Shown here: in pieces, positions 51,796-60,421 of the stretch
Layout: each line of letters starts with the position of its first letter
Position numbering within the stretch: the stretch's first letter is position 1
Made by a program: the position numbers and the translations under genes
The notes under the pieces: generated by a model
Seen by the model: only the letters and a program-made list of their open reading frames with translations
The model's database searches: none
Told to the model about the DNA's origin: nothing
Assembly: GCA_039820405.1 (NCBI GenBank)
Contig: JBCBQC010000001.1
Location: 124,001 to 188,000, forward strand
DNA from: CALLVY01 sp937899855
GTDB taxonomy: Bacteria; Bacteroidota; Bacteroidia; Chitinophagales; Saprospiraceae
Length of the DNA stretch: 64,000 bases
Direction of reading: 5' to 3'

Positions 51796-52017
51796 GGGGT
51801 GTCTGAAAAATGTTTTTGCTCGCAGCTTCAGCAGATTTTGGTTCTGCTCGACGCTCCTTTTTTCTGGCGTAGCCGTAGCTACGGCTGGAAAAAAAGCGAT
51901 GAACGAGCGCTCCCTTCGGGGCGGGCACTGCCCGCAGCGAGTGAACCGTTTGGCGGACGGGTGGCCAAGTTCTAAAGATGCCAAAGATGCGCCGAAGGAT
52001 AATTTTCAGACACACCC
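51795..52017. mobile_element. 223-bp stop-codon MITE-like element, subfamily 1, copy B
   Basis: The ends are GGGGGTGTCTG (51795-51805) and CAGACACACCC (52007-52017), flanked by TA on both sides (51793-51794 and 52018-52019). It is about 96% identical to copy A in inverted orientation. Differences cluster at one end. The perfect palindrome GCCGTAGCTACGGC and the stem GCGGGCA/TGCCCGC are kept. The first G completes the TAG stop of thrA; removing it restores AAC TAG. It lies between the convergent thrA and ABC transporter operon. Confidence 0.85.
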
Positions 52018-52096
52018 TAGATCAGGGATGGCAGCTGAAAATCTAGCCGTCCCGACCGTTCACCCGCCAAGTCGTATTGGGTAAGGAGCGTACTGG

Positions 52097-52900
52097 CTAG
52101 CCCAACTGGGCGACGCTAATCATCCGGTCTTCTACCTCCCGGACCAGATCGACAAATCGCTGCTCCCGTTTGGTATCGCGGCTGCGTTCCAGGGGCAGGT
52201 CTACTTTGATGTGTTCGACAAAGTGGGAGGGAGCCGATTTCATAATGTAAATGTCGTCCCCCAAGTACACCGCCTCCGAAATATCGTGGGTGACGAAGAT
52301 GATGGTAGAATGGAAACGGTGCCAGATGCTCAGTAGGAGGTCCTGCATTTGGATCCGCGTTTGGATGTCCAGAGCGCCAAAGGGCTCGTCCATCAGGAGA
52401 ATATCCGAGTTGGCGATGAGGCTCCGAGCGATGGCAATCCGTTGCAATTGCCCACCGGAGAGGGTGGGATACTGCGCAAATTTGTGCTCGTGCCCCGCCA
52501 GCCCCACCAATTCGATGAGTTCCATGGCCTTTTCGTCGCGTTCCTTTTTCGGAACGCCCTTGTAGCGCAGCGCCAGGCCCACATTGTCCAGCACCGTCAT
52601 CCAGGGCAGGGAGGAATACTGCTGAAAGACCATACTGACGCGATTGTCCGCTCCCACGGGCTGACCGTTGACCAATACGCTGCCCGCCGTCGGCTCCTGG
52701 AGGCCCGCAATGTAGCGCAGGATGGTCGATTTTCCACAACCCGACATCCCCAGGATGACCACGAACTGTCCTTGAGCGGGTTTGTCCTCGATCAGGAAAT
52801 TCAAATCCTTGATGATGACCGTTTCGCCATTGTCGTAGGACTGCGTAATGCCCCGCAATTCGATGATATTCTTGAGCTCGGTATCCTTGAAGTCCAGCAT
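52097..52900 (-). CDS. ABC transporter ATP-binding protein, NitT/TauT type
   Basis: 267 residues. Walker A is GMSGCGKST at 51-59, the signature LSGGQLQR at 147-154, Walker B ILLMDEP at 167-173, and the H-loop lies in FVTHDISEAVYL. These match SsuB/TauB/NrtD ATPases. It energises the permease encoded by the upstream gene, whose stop overlaps its start by one base. The C-terminal ~60 residues (VDLPLERSRDTKREQRFVDLVREVEDRM) fit the group. It is the last gene of the five-gene locus 52097-57400. Confidence 0.92.
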   Translation of the reverse strand: MLDFKDTELKNIIELRGITQSYDNGETVIIKDLNFLIEDKPAQGQFVVILGMSGCGKSTILRYIAGLQEPTAGSVLVNGQPVGADNRVSMVFQQYSSLPWMTVLDNVGLALRYKGVPKKERDEKAMELIELVGLAGHEHKFAQYPTLSGGQLQRIAIARSLIANSDILLMDEPFGALDIQTRIQMQDLLLSIWHRFHSTIIFVTHDISEAVYLGDDIYIMKSAPSHFVEHIKVDLPLERSRDTKREQRFVDLVREVEDRMISVAQLG

Positions 52901-54015
52901 CAGGTATTGGTTTTAAAGATTTTGTACTCTCCCAAGCCAATCAGGATCAAACCACTAATGAGGACGATGTAGGCAAAGGTGAGTACACTGGCAAAAATAC
53001 CGGGAGCCAGCATGGCCAGCACGACCAACAACAGCAGCGTGCCGAGGATGATATAGATGCCGTACTGGCTTTCGTTGATGCCCGGAATGGCGGTGGGATA
53101 GTGCTTGTAGGGAAAAAGCCGTCGTTCCAGGTAGAGAAAAATCCAATCCTGTAGGAAGCCCACCAGAATGATGACGATCAGCCCGGCGAAGACCTTTTCG
53201 GTCTGGCCCTGGCGACCACTGGTGTACATCAGGGCACCGATGCCCCCCTCTTTGTTGAGCAATTCCGCGATGATGATGTAGGTCCAGGAAATGGCGGTGA
53301 GCACGCGGATGTCGTCGATCAGTTTGGAGATCACGGAGGGGAAATAGACCGTCCGGATGGTTTGCCAGTCGGTGGCACCAAGGGTGAAGGTAGTTTTGAG
53401 GTAGACGTCCTTTACCTCATTGATCCGTTGGACGACGATGGGCAGCAGGTACACTACGATTCCGAAAGCCAGAAAGGAGACCTTCATCGTTTCTTGGGTA
53501 CCAAAGGCGAGCATAAATACTCCGGTCAGCGCCGTGAGCGGCAGGAACCGGAGGGCGTCGGTGGGGCGACTGAGCATGCCTCTGAAAAGGGGCAGCAGCC
53601 CGATGAGGAAGCCGATGGGGAGGGACAATAAAATGGCCCAGAGGTAACCTTGGAGATTGCGCCAGATCGACAACCAGGTATTGGCGAGTAGCCTATCCTC
53701 CTGAATCAAATCCGGGAAGGATTGGACTACGTGCCAGGGATTGGGAATGATGGGATACACCTTCTTGAATTCGGTAGCGTTGGCCAGGCGAATGGAATCG
53801 ACGGTAGCCAACGAGTCGATGACGGCCAGGGTAGCCGCGTCGGCACCGATGGCGGAAGGGTATTCCAACTTATCGCCCTCGACGATGGGAAACTGAACCG
53901 ATTTGGATTCGGCGATGCCCCACCAGATGAGGATGAGTAGAGCCAGGCCCACTAGGCCCAACAAAATGGATTGGGAAGAGCTGAGCTCTCCCCGCAGTTT
54001 GAACAATGATTCCAT
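52900..54015 (-). CDS. ABC transporter permease, NitT/TauT type, with extra segments
   Basis: 371 residues, about 110 longer than usual SsuC/TauC. TM1 (about 17-37) is followed by an extra ~60-residue extracytoplasmic loop (about 40-105). Then comes the canonical core of five helices with the coupling motif LGATDWQTIRTVYFPSV. After the usual end (YLERRLFPYKHY) come a ~20-residue linker and two additional helices (about 315-360). These insertions suggest extra contact with periplasmic partners. It lies between the ATPase gene (1-bp overlap) and the binding-protein gene (9 bp). Confidence 0.88.
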   Translation of the reverse strand: MESLFKLRGELSSSQSILLGLVGLALLILIWWGIAESKSVQFPIVEGDKLEYPSAIGADAATLAVIDSLATVDSIRLANATEFKKVYPIIPNPWHVVQSFPDLIQEDRLLANTWLSIWRNLQGYLWAILLSLPIGFLIGLLPLFRGMLSRPTDALRFLPLTALTGVFMLAFGTQETMKVSFLAFGIVVYLLPIVVQRINEVKDVYLKTTFTLGATDWQTIRTVYFPSVISKLIDDIRVLTAISWTYIIIAELLNKEGGIGALMYTSGRQGQTEKVFAGLIVIILVGFLQDWIFLYLERRLFPYKHYPTAIPGINESQYGIYIILGTLLLLVVLAMLAPGIFASVLTFAYIVLISGLILIGLGEYKIFKTNT

Positions 54016-54024
54016 CCTGTCTGA

Positions 54025-55596
54025 CTATTCCGGTACCAGTTCGAAATCGGTCCGACGGTTCTTGGCCCGTCCGCTTTCGCTCCCGTTGTCCGCGACCGGC
54101 TTATCGGGGCCATTGCCCACCACGATCAAACGGTTGCGCTGCATATCGTAGGTTTCGATCAGGTAATCCGCTACCGAGCGGGCCCGTTGCTGAGAAAGCT
54201 TTACGTTGGTAGCCCGGGAGCCCGTATTGTCGGTATTCCCCTCGATCCGGATGCGGGAATTGCTAAAGGCTTGGGCAATCTCGACGAACTCGCTGTCGAT
54301 GATGTACTTGGCGTTTTCGTCGAGCTTGTATTCGCCCGTCCGGAAGCTGATGCTGACCTGCTTGGTGGAAATCGCGTCCTTGGTTTTGTCCGATTCCTTG
54401 ACGGCGGCAAATACCTTTTGGCCCTCAGCCGCCTGGGCGGATCCGGTCAGACTGGCGGCGTTTTTGGCAAAACGGCTGTAAGAGATCAAACGCCAGTTGG
54501 GAACCTTATCTTTGGCAAAGCCCAAGCCCTGGTAAACCGTCGTCATCCGGCTGTACAAACCTTCGCCGGTGATTCCCTCGTAGTCCTCATCGAGGCCAAA
54601 GAACTGGAGGTTGTCCCCGTGGGTACAGAGCCGGACATTGTTGATGGCTTTGTAGGTATCTTCCTCGCTAGAGCCATCAAAGGCATCGGCCAGGATCTTG
54701 GCGGCCTTGCGCTTGTTGCCGTCGTTGGCATTGATTTCGGCGGCCCCCTTCATCCAACCTTCGTACAACTGCTGGAGTTTTTCTTCGTTGGCCTGAATGT
54801 AGGACTCTTTGGCGATAAACACATCGGCGATGATGTGCGAAGCGGAGCGCGTACTCTCAAGAACCCGAGAACCGGGGATGGCCTTCGTACAAGCCTCGTC
54901 GTCGGGGCTCCAAACTACGGCGGCATCGACCTGCTTGCTCTTAAAAGCCGTGGCTGCATCGATGGCACTATTCTGTTCGATGATCTGGACATCATCCGTC
55001 GTCAAACCGCCCGCATCCAAAAGCCAGATGAGGAAGGAATGGGAAGGAGTCAGGGGGGCGACCGCGATTTTCTTGCCCTTGAGGTCGGAGACCTTTTTGA
55101 TTCCCCGACGCGCGACGATGGCATCTCCCCCTCGCGACCAGTCGGCCTGGAAAACGACTTTGGGGTTAAAGGGGAGTAAGTTTTCTACCTCGGTGGGAAA
55201 GGCGTCGATGGTACACCAGAGGAGGTTGACCTCATCGTTTTTGAAGGCGGCTCGGGAAGCTTCGAAATCGTCAAGGATTTTAAAGTCGACCTTGAAGCCG
55301 TAGTCTTTGTAGTAGCGCGAGCGGGTATTGGCTTTAAAGCCTTCGTTGAAGTACTGTCCGCCGGCGTAACCGCCCCAGGTCACCACCCCAATTTTGATGG
55401 TGTTGGGGTCATTGCTGGCGGCGGAGGCGCTACTACTCGAGCTACCGGGATCGGTGGATTGGGCTTCCTCGGCTTGTTCGACGAGGTCGCGACCGACCTC
55501 CGTATCGTTGAGGAAGTAGCGGCCGGCAAAAAATACCGCAGCCACGATCAGCAGGGTAATTAAAAACTTGGATAAAGTGGTAAGACGAGCTGCCAT
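54025..55596 (-). CDS. ABC substrate-binding protein fused to OmpA domain
   Basis: 523 residues. A hydrophobic anchor (about 10-26) without a lipobox is followed by a Ser-rich linker (SSSSSASAAS). Residues about 65-370 are a NitT/TauT-like periplasmic binding domain (IKIGVVTWGGYAGGQYF, AFKNDEVNLLWCTIDAFPTEV, LKGKKIAVAPLTPSHSFL, VDAAVVWSPDDEACTK). Residues about 410-523 form an OmpA peptidoglycan-binding domain (ISFRTGEYKLDENAKYI, EGNTDNTGS, LSQQRARSVADYL, NRRTDFELV) with the Asp and Arg for DAP binding. The fusion would hold a solute sensor between inner membrane and cell wall. The ligand is unknown. Separated from the upstream coiled-coil gene by 51 bp. Confidence 0.9.
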   Translation of the reverse strand: MAARLTTLSKFLITLLIVAAVFFAGRYFLNDTEVGRDLVEQAEEAQSTDPGSSSSSASAASNDPNTIKIGVVTWGGYAGGQYFNEGFKANTRSRYYKDYGFKVDFKILDDFEASRAAFKNDEVNLLWCTIDAFPTEVENLLPFNPKVVFQADWSRGGDAIVARRGIKKVSDLKGKKIAVAPLTPSHSFLIWLLDAGGLTTDDVQIIEQNSAIDAATAFKSKQVDAAVVWSPDDEACTKAIPGSRVLESTRSASHIIADVFIAKESYIQANEEKLQQLYEGWMKGAAEINANDGNKRKAAKILADAFDGSSEEDTYKAINNVRLCTHGDNLQFFGLDEDYEGITGEGLYSRMTTVYQGLGFAKDKVPNWRLISYSRFAKNAASLTGSAQAAEGQKVFAAVKESDKTKDAISTKQVSISFRTGEYKLDENAKYIIDSEFVEIAQAFSNSRIRIEGNTDNTGSRATNVKLSQQRARSVADYLIETYDMQRNRLIVVGNGPDKPVADNGSESGRAKNRRTDFELVPE

Positions 55597-55647
55597 GTTG
55601 ATGGTGTGTTTTGTGATGCGTTAGAAGTGGTTGTAGTCCGGTATGTG

Positions 55648-56673
55648 TTAATCAAAAAAGGAATCGTACTGGTTGCGGTGGTTGTCGGCTCGTTGGGGTT
55701 TGGCGACGGGAGAATCGAGGTCGAGCGTATCGTAGTCGTCGTTGGCTTGGAGCACGAGTTCGTCCTTCTCGGATCCGAGGATGAGCGAAATGCCTTCCTT
55801 TTCCCACTTCTCGAGCATGGCCAGGCCTTCTTCCTCAAAGACGCCGTTTTGAAGATCGACCGAATCCATAAAGTTGGCCGACATTTCCATAAAGCGTTCC
55901 ATTTCGCCCACCTTATTGGCCACGTCGTCGGCGACGGCTTCGAGGGCCTGCTCGAACATGGCGCGTTTGTCGGGATCGCCGGAGATGACGCTCATCGCGC
56001 TCTTCATCGCCGAGTGGCTGGCGCGGATGGCCTTGCTTTCCTGCTCCTTCATCTTCACCTGATCGGTGACGTCTTCGAGCATCACCTCGGAGTTTTCGTA
56101 CATCTTGGACAGCACGCGGTAGAGCACCTCCATTTTTTTGTACAAGTCCTCCAGACGCATGTTGGACTCCTTGAGCCGACCCGCCTTGCGGGATTTGAGG
56201 ATCATCTGCGCCTTCTTATTTTTGGCCTTGGCCTTGCTGGCCAGGTTGAGGTTATTTTCGATCTGGCGCTTGTTGTTGATGATCAGCTCCTTCATCTTGT
56301 GCATCTGCCCCCGCAGCTGGCTGATTTGACGGTTCATCTTCCGCAGGTTATCCTTGAGGTCCTCGATGTAGGACTTGAGGATGCCGATGGGATCAATTTG
56401 GACGAAGAGGCTGGTGATCCAGCGCATCACGCTTTTGTACATGTACCACACGAGGTTGCGCATTTTGGGATCGAGGGCCATGTAGATCAGGGCGGCGATG
56501 ATGAGTAGGGTCACGACGGCGCCCATGGTGGTTTGGATCACGGCGAGGAGGGTGGGCCAGATGGTAGCAAACAACACTCCGGTGCCAGCGAGAATACCGG
56601 CCAGAAAGATGGCACCCGTTACGCCCTCCGGTTTTTTCCAAAAAGACTTCCTTTTGACTTGTTGACCTTCCAT
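55648..56673 (-). CDS. Membrane-anchored coiled-coil protein (PspA-like in shape)
   Basis: 341 residues. Two adjacent hydrophobic segments lie at about 18-40 and 46-66, then an amphipathic stretch (MRNLVWYMYKSVMRWITSLFV). Residues about 90-215 are a long basic coiled coil (LKDNLRKMNRQISQLRGQMHKMKEL, NKRQIENNLNLASKAKAKNKK). A helical region (about 215-290) and an acidic tail follow. The organisation recalls PspA/IM30 proteins by helix content, but sequence identity cannot be judged by eye. It lies 40 bp after the next coiled-coil gene in the same operon. Function unknown. Confidence 0.75.
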   Translation of the reverse strand: MEGQQVKRKSFWKKPEGVTGAIFLAGILAGTGVLFATIWPTLLAVIQTTMGAVVTLLIIAALIYMALDPKMRNLVWYMYKSVMRWITSLFVQIDPIGILKSYIEDLKDNLRKMNRQISQLRGQMHKMKELIINNKRQIENNLNLASKAKAKNKKAQMILKSRKAGRLKESNMRLEDLYKKMEVLYRVLSKMYENSEVMLEDVTDQVKMKEQESKAIRASHSAMKSAMSVISGDPDKRAMFEQALEAVADDVANKVGEMERFMEMSANFMDSVDLQNGVFEEEGLAMLEKWEKEGISLILGSEKDELVLQANDDYDTLDLDSPVAKPQRADNHRNQYDSFFD

Positions 56674-56713
56674 ATTATCGTTGCAGTAAAAATTGTGTAC
56701 TAGATATAACCAA

Positions 56714-57400
56714 TCATTTGAGGTATTGCTTCATATTTTCTACATCCTGACTGATTTGTCCTACGATGGCTTGATAAGAAGCGATAAAATCATTTTTGGT
56801 GGACTCCACCTTTTGGGATGCCTGAGAGACATCTTGTTCGAGCTTGCCGATTTGGGCTTGGTGTTCTTCGATTTCCTTGCTTAATTTTTGGATTTGCTCC
56901 GCCTTTTGGCGAATCAGGGCGTTGACGTCTTTGAGGCGTTGTTCCTTTTCCCCCACCTGGCGGCTGCGTTGGTTTTTGAGCGCCGTTTCGAACTTGTCCT
57001 CTTCTTTTTTCAGTACGTCCAAATAATGCTGGGCGGTTTTGACGAGGTAATCGGGGCTCGCGCCCATGGTTTGTGCCATGGCGTAGGCCGACTTGTAGCG
57101 GGTCGACTCGTCCATGTTCATCTTTTTGAGCGACTGGAGGGATTGGCGGTATTCGAGGTAGTCAAAGCCGTCGATGTTGTTTTTTTCCATCGCTCCGAAC
57201 AGGATCTGACTAAATTTTTCCGTCACCTTACCGCTACCCGCGCTGCGATTGGTAGTAGTACCCGCGGCGGGGGGCGCACTACCGGTAGAACGGGGCGTAT
57301 TTTTGCTAGTCGGGCCAGTCGTGCGGGGGGATGGACTGGGGGAAGACGGGGTCTCCCCTTCGTTCTCCACAATAAACAGCGACTTCAGGTTTTTAAACAT
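56714..57400 (-). CDS. Cytoplasmic coiled-coil protein with Ser/Thr/Pro-rich linker
   Basis: 228 residues from ATG 57400; a longer in-frame start at 57502 is unlikely. An N-terminal MFKNLKSLFIVE helix is followed by a low-complexity Ser/Thr/Pro linker (about 15-55), a helical domain (about 58-125; VTEKFSQILFGAMEKNNIDGFDYLEYRQSL) and a coiled coil (about 125-225; QRSRQVGEKEQRLKDVN, EHQAQIGKLEQDVSQASQKVE). No signal peptide. It is the first gene of the five-gene locus and presumably interacts with the membrane-anchored coiled-coil protein encoded next. No known family recognised. Confidence 0.75.
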   Translation of the reverse strand: MFKNLKSLFIVENEGETPSSPSPSPRTTGPTSKNTPRSTGSAPPAAGTTTNRSAGSGKVTEKFSQILFGAMEKNNIDGFDYLEYRQSLQSLKKMNMDESTRYKSAYAMAQTMGASPDYLVKTAQHYLDVLKKEEDKFETALKNQRSRQVGEKEQRLKDVNALIRQKAEQIQKLSKEIEEHQAQIGKLEQDVSQASQKVESTKNDFIASYQAIVGQISQDVENMKQYLK

Positions 57401-57588
57401 AATCGTACAAGATTGTAGGGATCTTTGGCTTTTGGTCTCATTTTGGGGGAAATAATGCTTCCCTAAGGGGCCGAACGCATCTACAAAGTAAGGAAAAATC
57501 ACTCAATTCTACAACTAATCCCATCTTTTAGCCCCCGGCCTGTGGGAGGGGCGAAAGGCCCTTTCCAGCGGGGACGGAGAGGGCTGGT

Positions 57589-57618
57589 ATTTTTTTTGAT
57601 TCGGTTTTGCTATTTTTG
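57589..57618 (+). promoter_or_regulatory. Candidate promoter of the arginine deiminase gene
   Basis: TATTTTTG at 57611-57618 is a perfect TAnnTTTG box; a T-rich stretch lies at the -33 position (57589-57597). It lies 69 bp before the ATG at 57688. The divergent coiled-coil operon starts at 57400, so the 287-bp gap also holds that promoter. Confidence 0.45.
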
Positions 57619-57687
57619 CCAGCGCAGCGAAAAATACTGCCCAACTGCACCTAAACCAAGCCCGCACCAACGGGAAAAACCAAATCT

Positions 57688-58956
57688 ATGCCACCTACTG
57701 CATCCAGTATCCACGTCTCCTCCGAAATCGGTCCGCTCAGACGGGTCATCGTTCACCGCCCCGACGAAGGCATCGCCCGCATTTCGCCCAAACGCGCCGA
57801 AGAATTATTGTTCGACGACATCGTCCACCTGCCCCGGATGCAGGAAGAACACGACATTTTTACGCGGGTGCTCAAAGCCTTTATCGGAGAAGAAAACGTC
57901 CTCGAAACCGGCCAGCTGATCCACGAGGCCCTCAACGCCGACGCCGCCAAGCGCCGCGAAGTCATCGAACGCATCATCGACTACGAAGAACTGCCCCAGT
58001 CCTACGTCCAGATGCTCGACGATTTGGACAACCCGACCCTGACCGAAGTCCTCATCACTGGCTACTGGAAAGCACAGGATCACATCCTGTTCGACCCCAT
58101 CCCCAATTTTATCTTTACCCGCGACATTGCCGTCACCGTCAACGACCACGTCATCATTACCAAGGCCGCTAAGGAAGCCCGCTACCGCGAGAATTTGCTG
58201 ACCCGTTTTATCTTTTGGGCCCACCCCACCTTCGCCCAATTGCGCGACGAGGGGCGGATCATCAACCTCAATATGATCGAGGAATTTCCGCCCTCCAAGC
58301 GGGGGGAAAACGTCTCGGTAGAGGGAGGAGACGTCATGATCATCAACCAGGATTACCTGCTGATCGGCTGTAGCGAACGCACCACCAGCCACGGCTTACA
58401 TTCGCTCAAGCAGGCCCTATTCGATAAGGGCGTCATCCGCAACGTGGTCCAGATCAACATCCCCCAGGATCGCTCCTACATGCACATCGACACCATTTTC
58501 ACCCAAATCAACAGCCACCACGTCACGGCTTTCAAGCCCATCATCGTGGACGGGATGAGCTCCAACGTAATCGTATACCGCAGCAACGGGACGACGACGG
58601 CCTACGGCTCGGTCGGAGAGTTTTTCCGCAAGGAGATCAATCCCAACATGGAATTTATCCTGAGTGGTAAGGGCGAGTCGCCCTATCAGGAGCGCGAGCA
58701 GTGGACGGACGGCTGCAACCTGGTGACGATCAAGCCCGGGGTGGCCTTCACCTACGACCGCAATCCCAAGACGGAGGAGGCTTTCCGGGAGGCCGGCTAC
58801 GCCATCGTCCAGGCGGAGGATTTGCTGCGGGACTTTGCCGAGGGGCGCCGCCAGCCGCAAGAAGTGGAAAACACCATCATCAACATTCCCTCCACCGAAT
58901 TGTCGCGGGCGCGGGGGGGCTCGCACTGTATGACCTGCCCCATTGAGCGGGATTAG
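57688..58956 (+). CDS. arcA: Arginine deiminase
   Basis: 422 residues. It hydrolyses arginine to citrulline and ammonia. Motifs: SEIGPLRRVIVHRP near the N-terminus, PNFIFTRDIAV, E212-G-G-D215 and the His/Asp pair in MHIDTIFTQ. The nucleophile is Cys414 in GGSHCMTCP near the C-terminus. All catalytic residues are present. The C-terminus SRARGGSHCMTCPIERD fits the family. No carbamate kinase or ornithine carbamoyltransferase is nearby. Followed, 15 bp downstream, by a thioesterase gene. Confidence 0.93.
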   Translation: MPPTASSIHVSSEIGPLRRVIVHRPDEGIARISPKRAEELLFDDIVHLPRMQEEHDIFTRVLKAFIGEENVLETGQLIHEALNADAAKRREVIERIIDYEELPQSYVQMLDDLDNPTLTEVLITGYWKAQDHILFDPIPNFIFTRDIAVTVNDHVIITKAAKEARYRENLLTRFIFWAHPTFAQLRDEGRIINLNMIEEFPPSKRGENVSVEGGDVMIINQDYLLIGCSERTTSHGLHSLKQALFDKGVIRNVVQINIPQDRSYMHIDTIFTQINSHHVTAFKPIIVDGMSSNVIVYRSNGTTTAYGSVGEFFRKEINPNMEFILSGKGESPYQEREQWTDGCNLVTIKPGVAFTYDRNPKTEEAFREAGYAIVQAEDLLRDFAEGRRQPQEVENTIINIPSTELSRARGGSHCMTCPIERD

Positions 58957-58971
58957 CCAAACGCCACCGAG

Positions 58972-59385
58972 ATGTACCAACACCACACCAAAATCCGGGT
59001 TCGCTACGGAGAAACCGATCAGATGGGCTATCTTTATTACGGCCATTACGCCCAGTACTACGAAGTGGGACGGGCCGAATTGCTGCGGAGCCTGGGCTGG
59101 ACCTACCGCCGGATGGAGGAGGAGGCGGGGGTCCTGATGCCGGTGATGTCGCTGAACATGCGTTTTGTGCGCCCCGCACGCTACGATGATTTGATCGAGG
59201 TGCGGACGGTGCTGCGCCAATTGCCGGAGCGAACCATTACCTTCCACGTCGAGTTATACAACGAGGCGTCGGACTTGGTCAACGGGGGCTCGGTAAAGCT
59301 GTGCTTTGTCGACGCTCGGAGTCAGCAGGCGGTCCGGGCGCCCGAATTTCTGAGGAGCTTGTTGCTCCCCCATTTCGCCAAATAA
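58972..59385 (+). CDS. YbgC/4-hydroxybenzoyl-CoA-type acyl-CoA thioesterase
   Basis: 137 residues, a single hot-dog domain. The family motif R-Y-G-E-T-D-Q-M-G-Y-L-Y-Y-G-H-Y lies near residues 11-26, with the catalytic Asp. SLNMRFVRPARYDDLIEVRT matches the central helix-strand segment. It would hydrolyse acyl-CoA in the cytoplasm; the chain length is unknown. Between arginine deiminase (15 bp) and BrkB (61 bp), in one direction. Confidence 0.88.
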   Translation: MYQHHTKIRVRYGETDQMGYLYYGHYAQYYEVGRAELLRSLGWTYRRMEEEAGVLMPVMSLNMRFVRPARYDDLIEVRTVLRQLPERTITFHVELYNEASDLVNGGSVKLCFVDARSQQAVRAPEFLRSLLLPHFAK

Positions 59386-59446
59386 GTCGCGGGCGCCCGC
59401 CGAGTCCAAAACCCAAAGCGCCCCCGCTCACCTTAACGATCTTCGT

Positions 59447-60421
59447 ATGAAGCTACCCCGCCCCGCGGAAATTCAGCAGTGGTTTTTTGGATTGCCCCTG
59501 GTCAAACAAGTCATCAATTGGACCAAAACCAATTCCCTACCCGGCTTCTTCCAGGTACCGCTCTACGATGTGGTGGCCTTTATCCTCAACGAAATCCGCC
59601 GCTCCGCCCTCGTCACCCGCGCCAATTCGATGGCCTTTAGCTTCTTCCTCTCCCTGTTTCCCTCGCTGATTTCGCTACTGACCCTCTTTCCCTACCTCGA
59701 ACGCTACTTTTTGCAGTACCTGCCGGAGGGACAGGACTTTGAGACCATCTTTACCTCGCTCGAACAGCAATTCAACGAGATCATCCCCGGAGAGGTCTTC
59801 GAAACGGTCAAGGACGTGGCGACCAATCCGCGCTTTGGGCTCTTGTCCTTCGGTTTTGTACTGGCCCTGTTTTTTGCCTCCAATGGCATGATCGCCATGA
59901 TGAAGGGCTTCGAGAAATCCTACCAAACCACCTTTATGCGACGCTCCGCCCTGGTCAAGCGGCTGATCGCCATCGGACTGACCTTCTTAGTGGGTTTTCT
60001 GGTGATCGCCTCGGTATTGTTGGTCATTTTGGGCAAGCTCCTAGTGGGGCAGTTGCTGCTCTACATCAATGCGGATGGTTTTACCACCACCTTGTTTTTC
60101 ATCATCCGCTGGGTCGTCGTCGTCGCCTTTTTCTACTTTGGCATCTCCCTCATTTACCGCTACGGCGCGGCCACCTACCGCCGTTTTCGCATCTTTTCCG
60201 CCGGAGCGACGCTGGCGACCATCCTCATCCTGCTTTCTTCCATCGGCTTTTCCTACTACGTGGAGTATTTTGACACCTACAACAAGCTCTACGGCTCCAT
60301 CGGAACGGTCATCGTCGTGATGCTGTGGATCCAAATCAACTGTTTTATTCTCCTGGTGGGCTTCGAACTTAATGCCAGCATCGCCGTCAACCGCGATTTG
60401 AAGATCGCCGCGGAGGAGTAA
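59447..60421 (+). CDS. YihY/BrkB-family inner-membrane protein
   Basis: 324 residues. Five to six hydrophobic helices follow an N-terminal helical part. The family signature is ARANSMAFSFFLSLFPSLISLLTLFPY-like (residues about 56-85) with GFVLALFFASNGMIAMMKGFEKSY and NCFILLVGFELNAS at the end. Once called ribonuclease BN by mistake; now described as a lipid-related membrane protein of uncertain function, possibly lipid transport across the envelope. Confidence 0.9.
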   Translation: MKLPRPAEIQQWFFGLPLVKQVINWTKTNSLPGFFQVPLYDVVAFILNEIRRSALVTRANSMAFSFFLSLFPSLISLLTLFPYLERYFLQYLPEGQDFETIFTSLEQQFNEIIPGEVFETVKDVATNPRFGLLSFGFVLALFFASNGMIAMMKGFEKSYQTTFMRRSALVKRLIAIGLTFLVGFLVIASVLLVILGKLLVGQLLLYINADGFTTTLFFIIRWVVVVAFFYFGISLIYRYGAATYRRFRIFSAGATLATILILLSSIGFSYYVEYFDTYNKLYGSIGTVIVVMLWIQINCFILLVGFELNASIAVNRDLKIAAEE

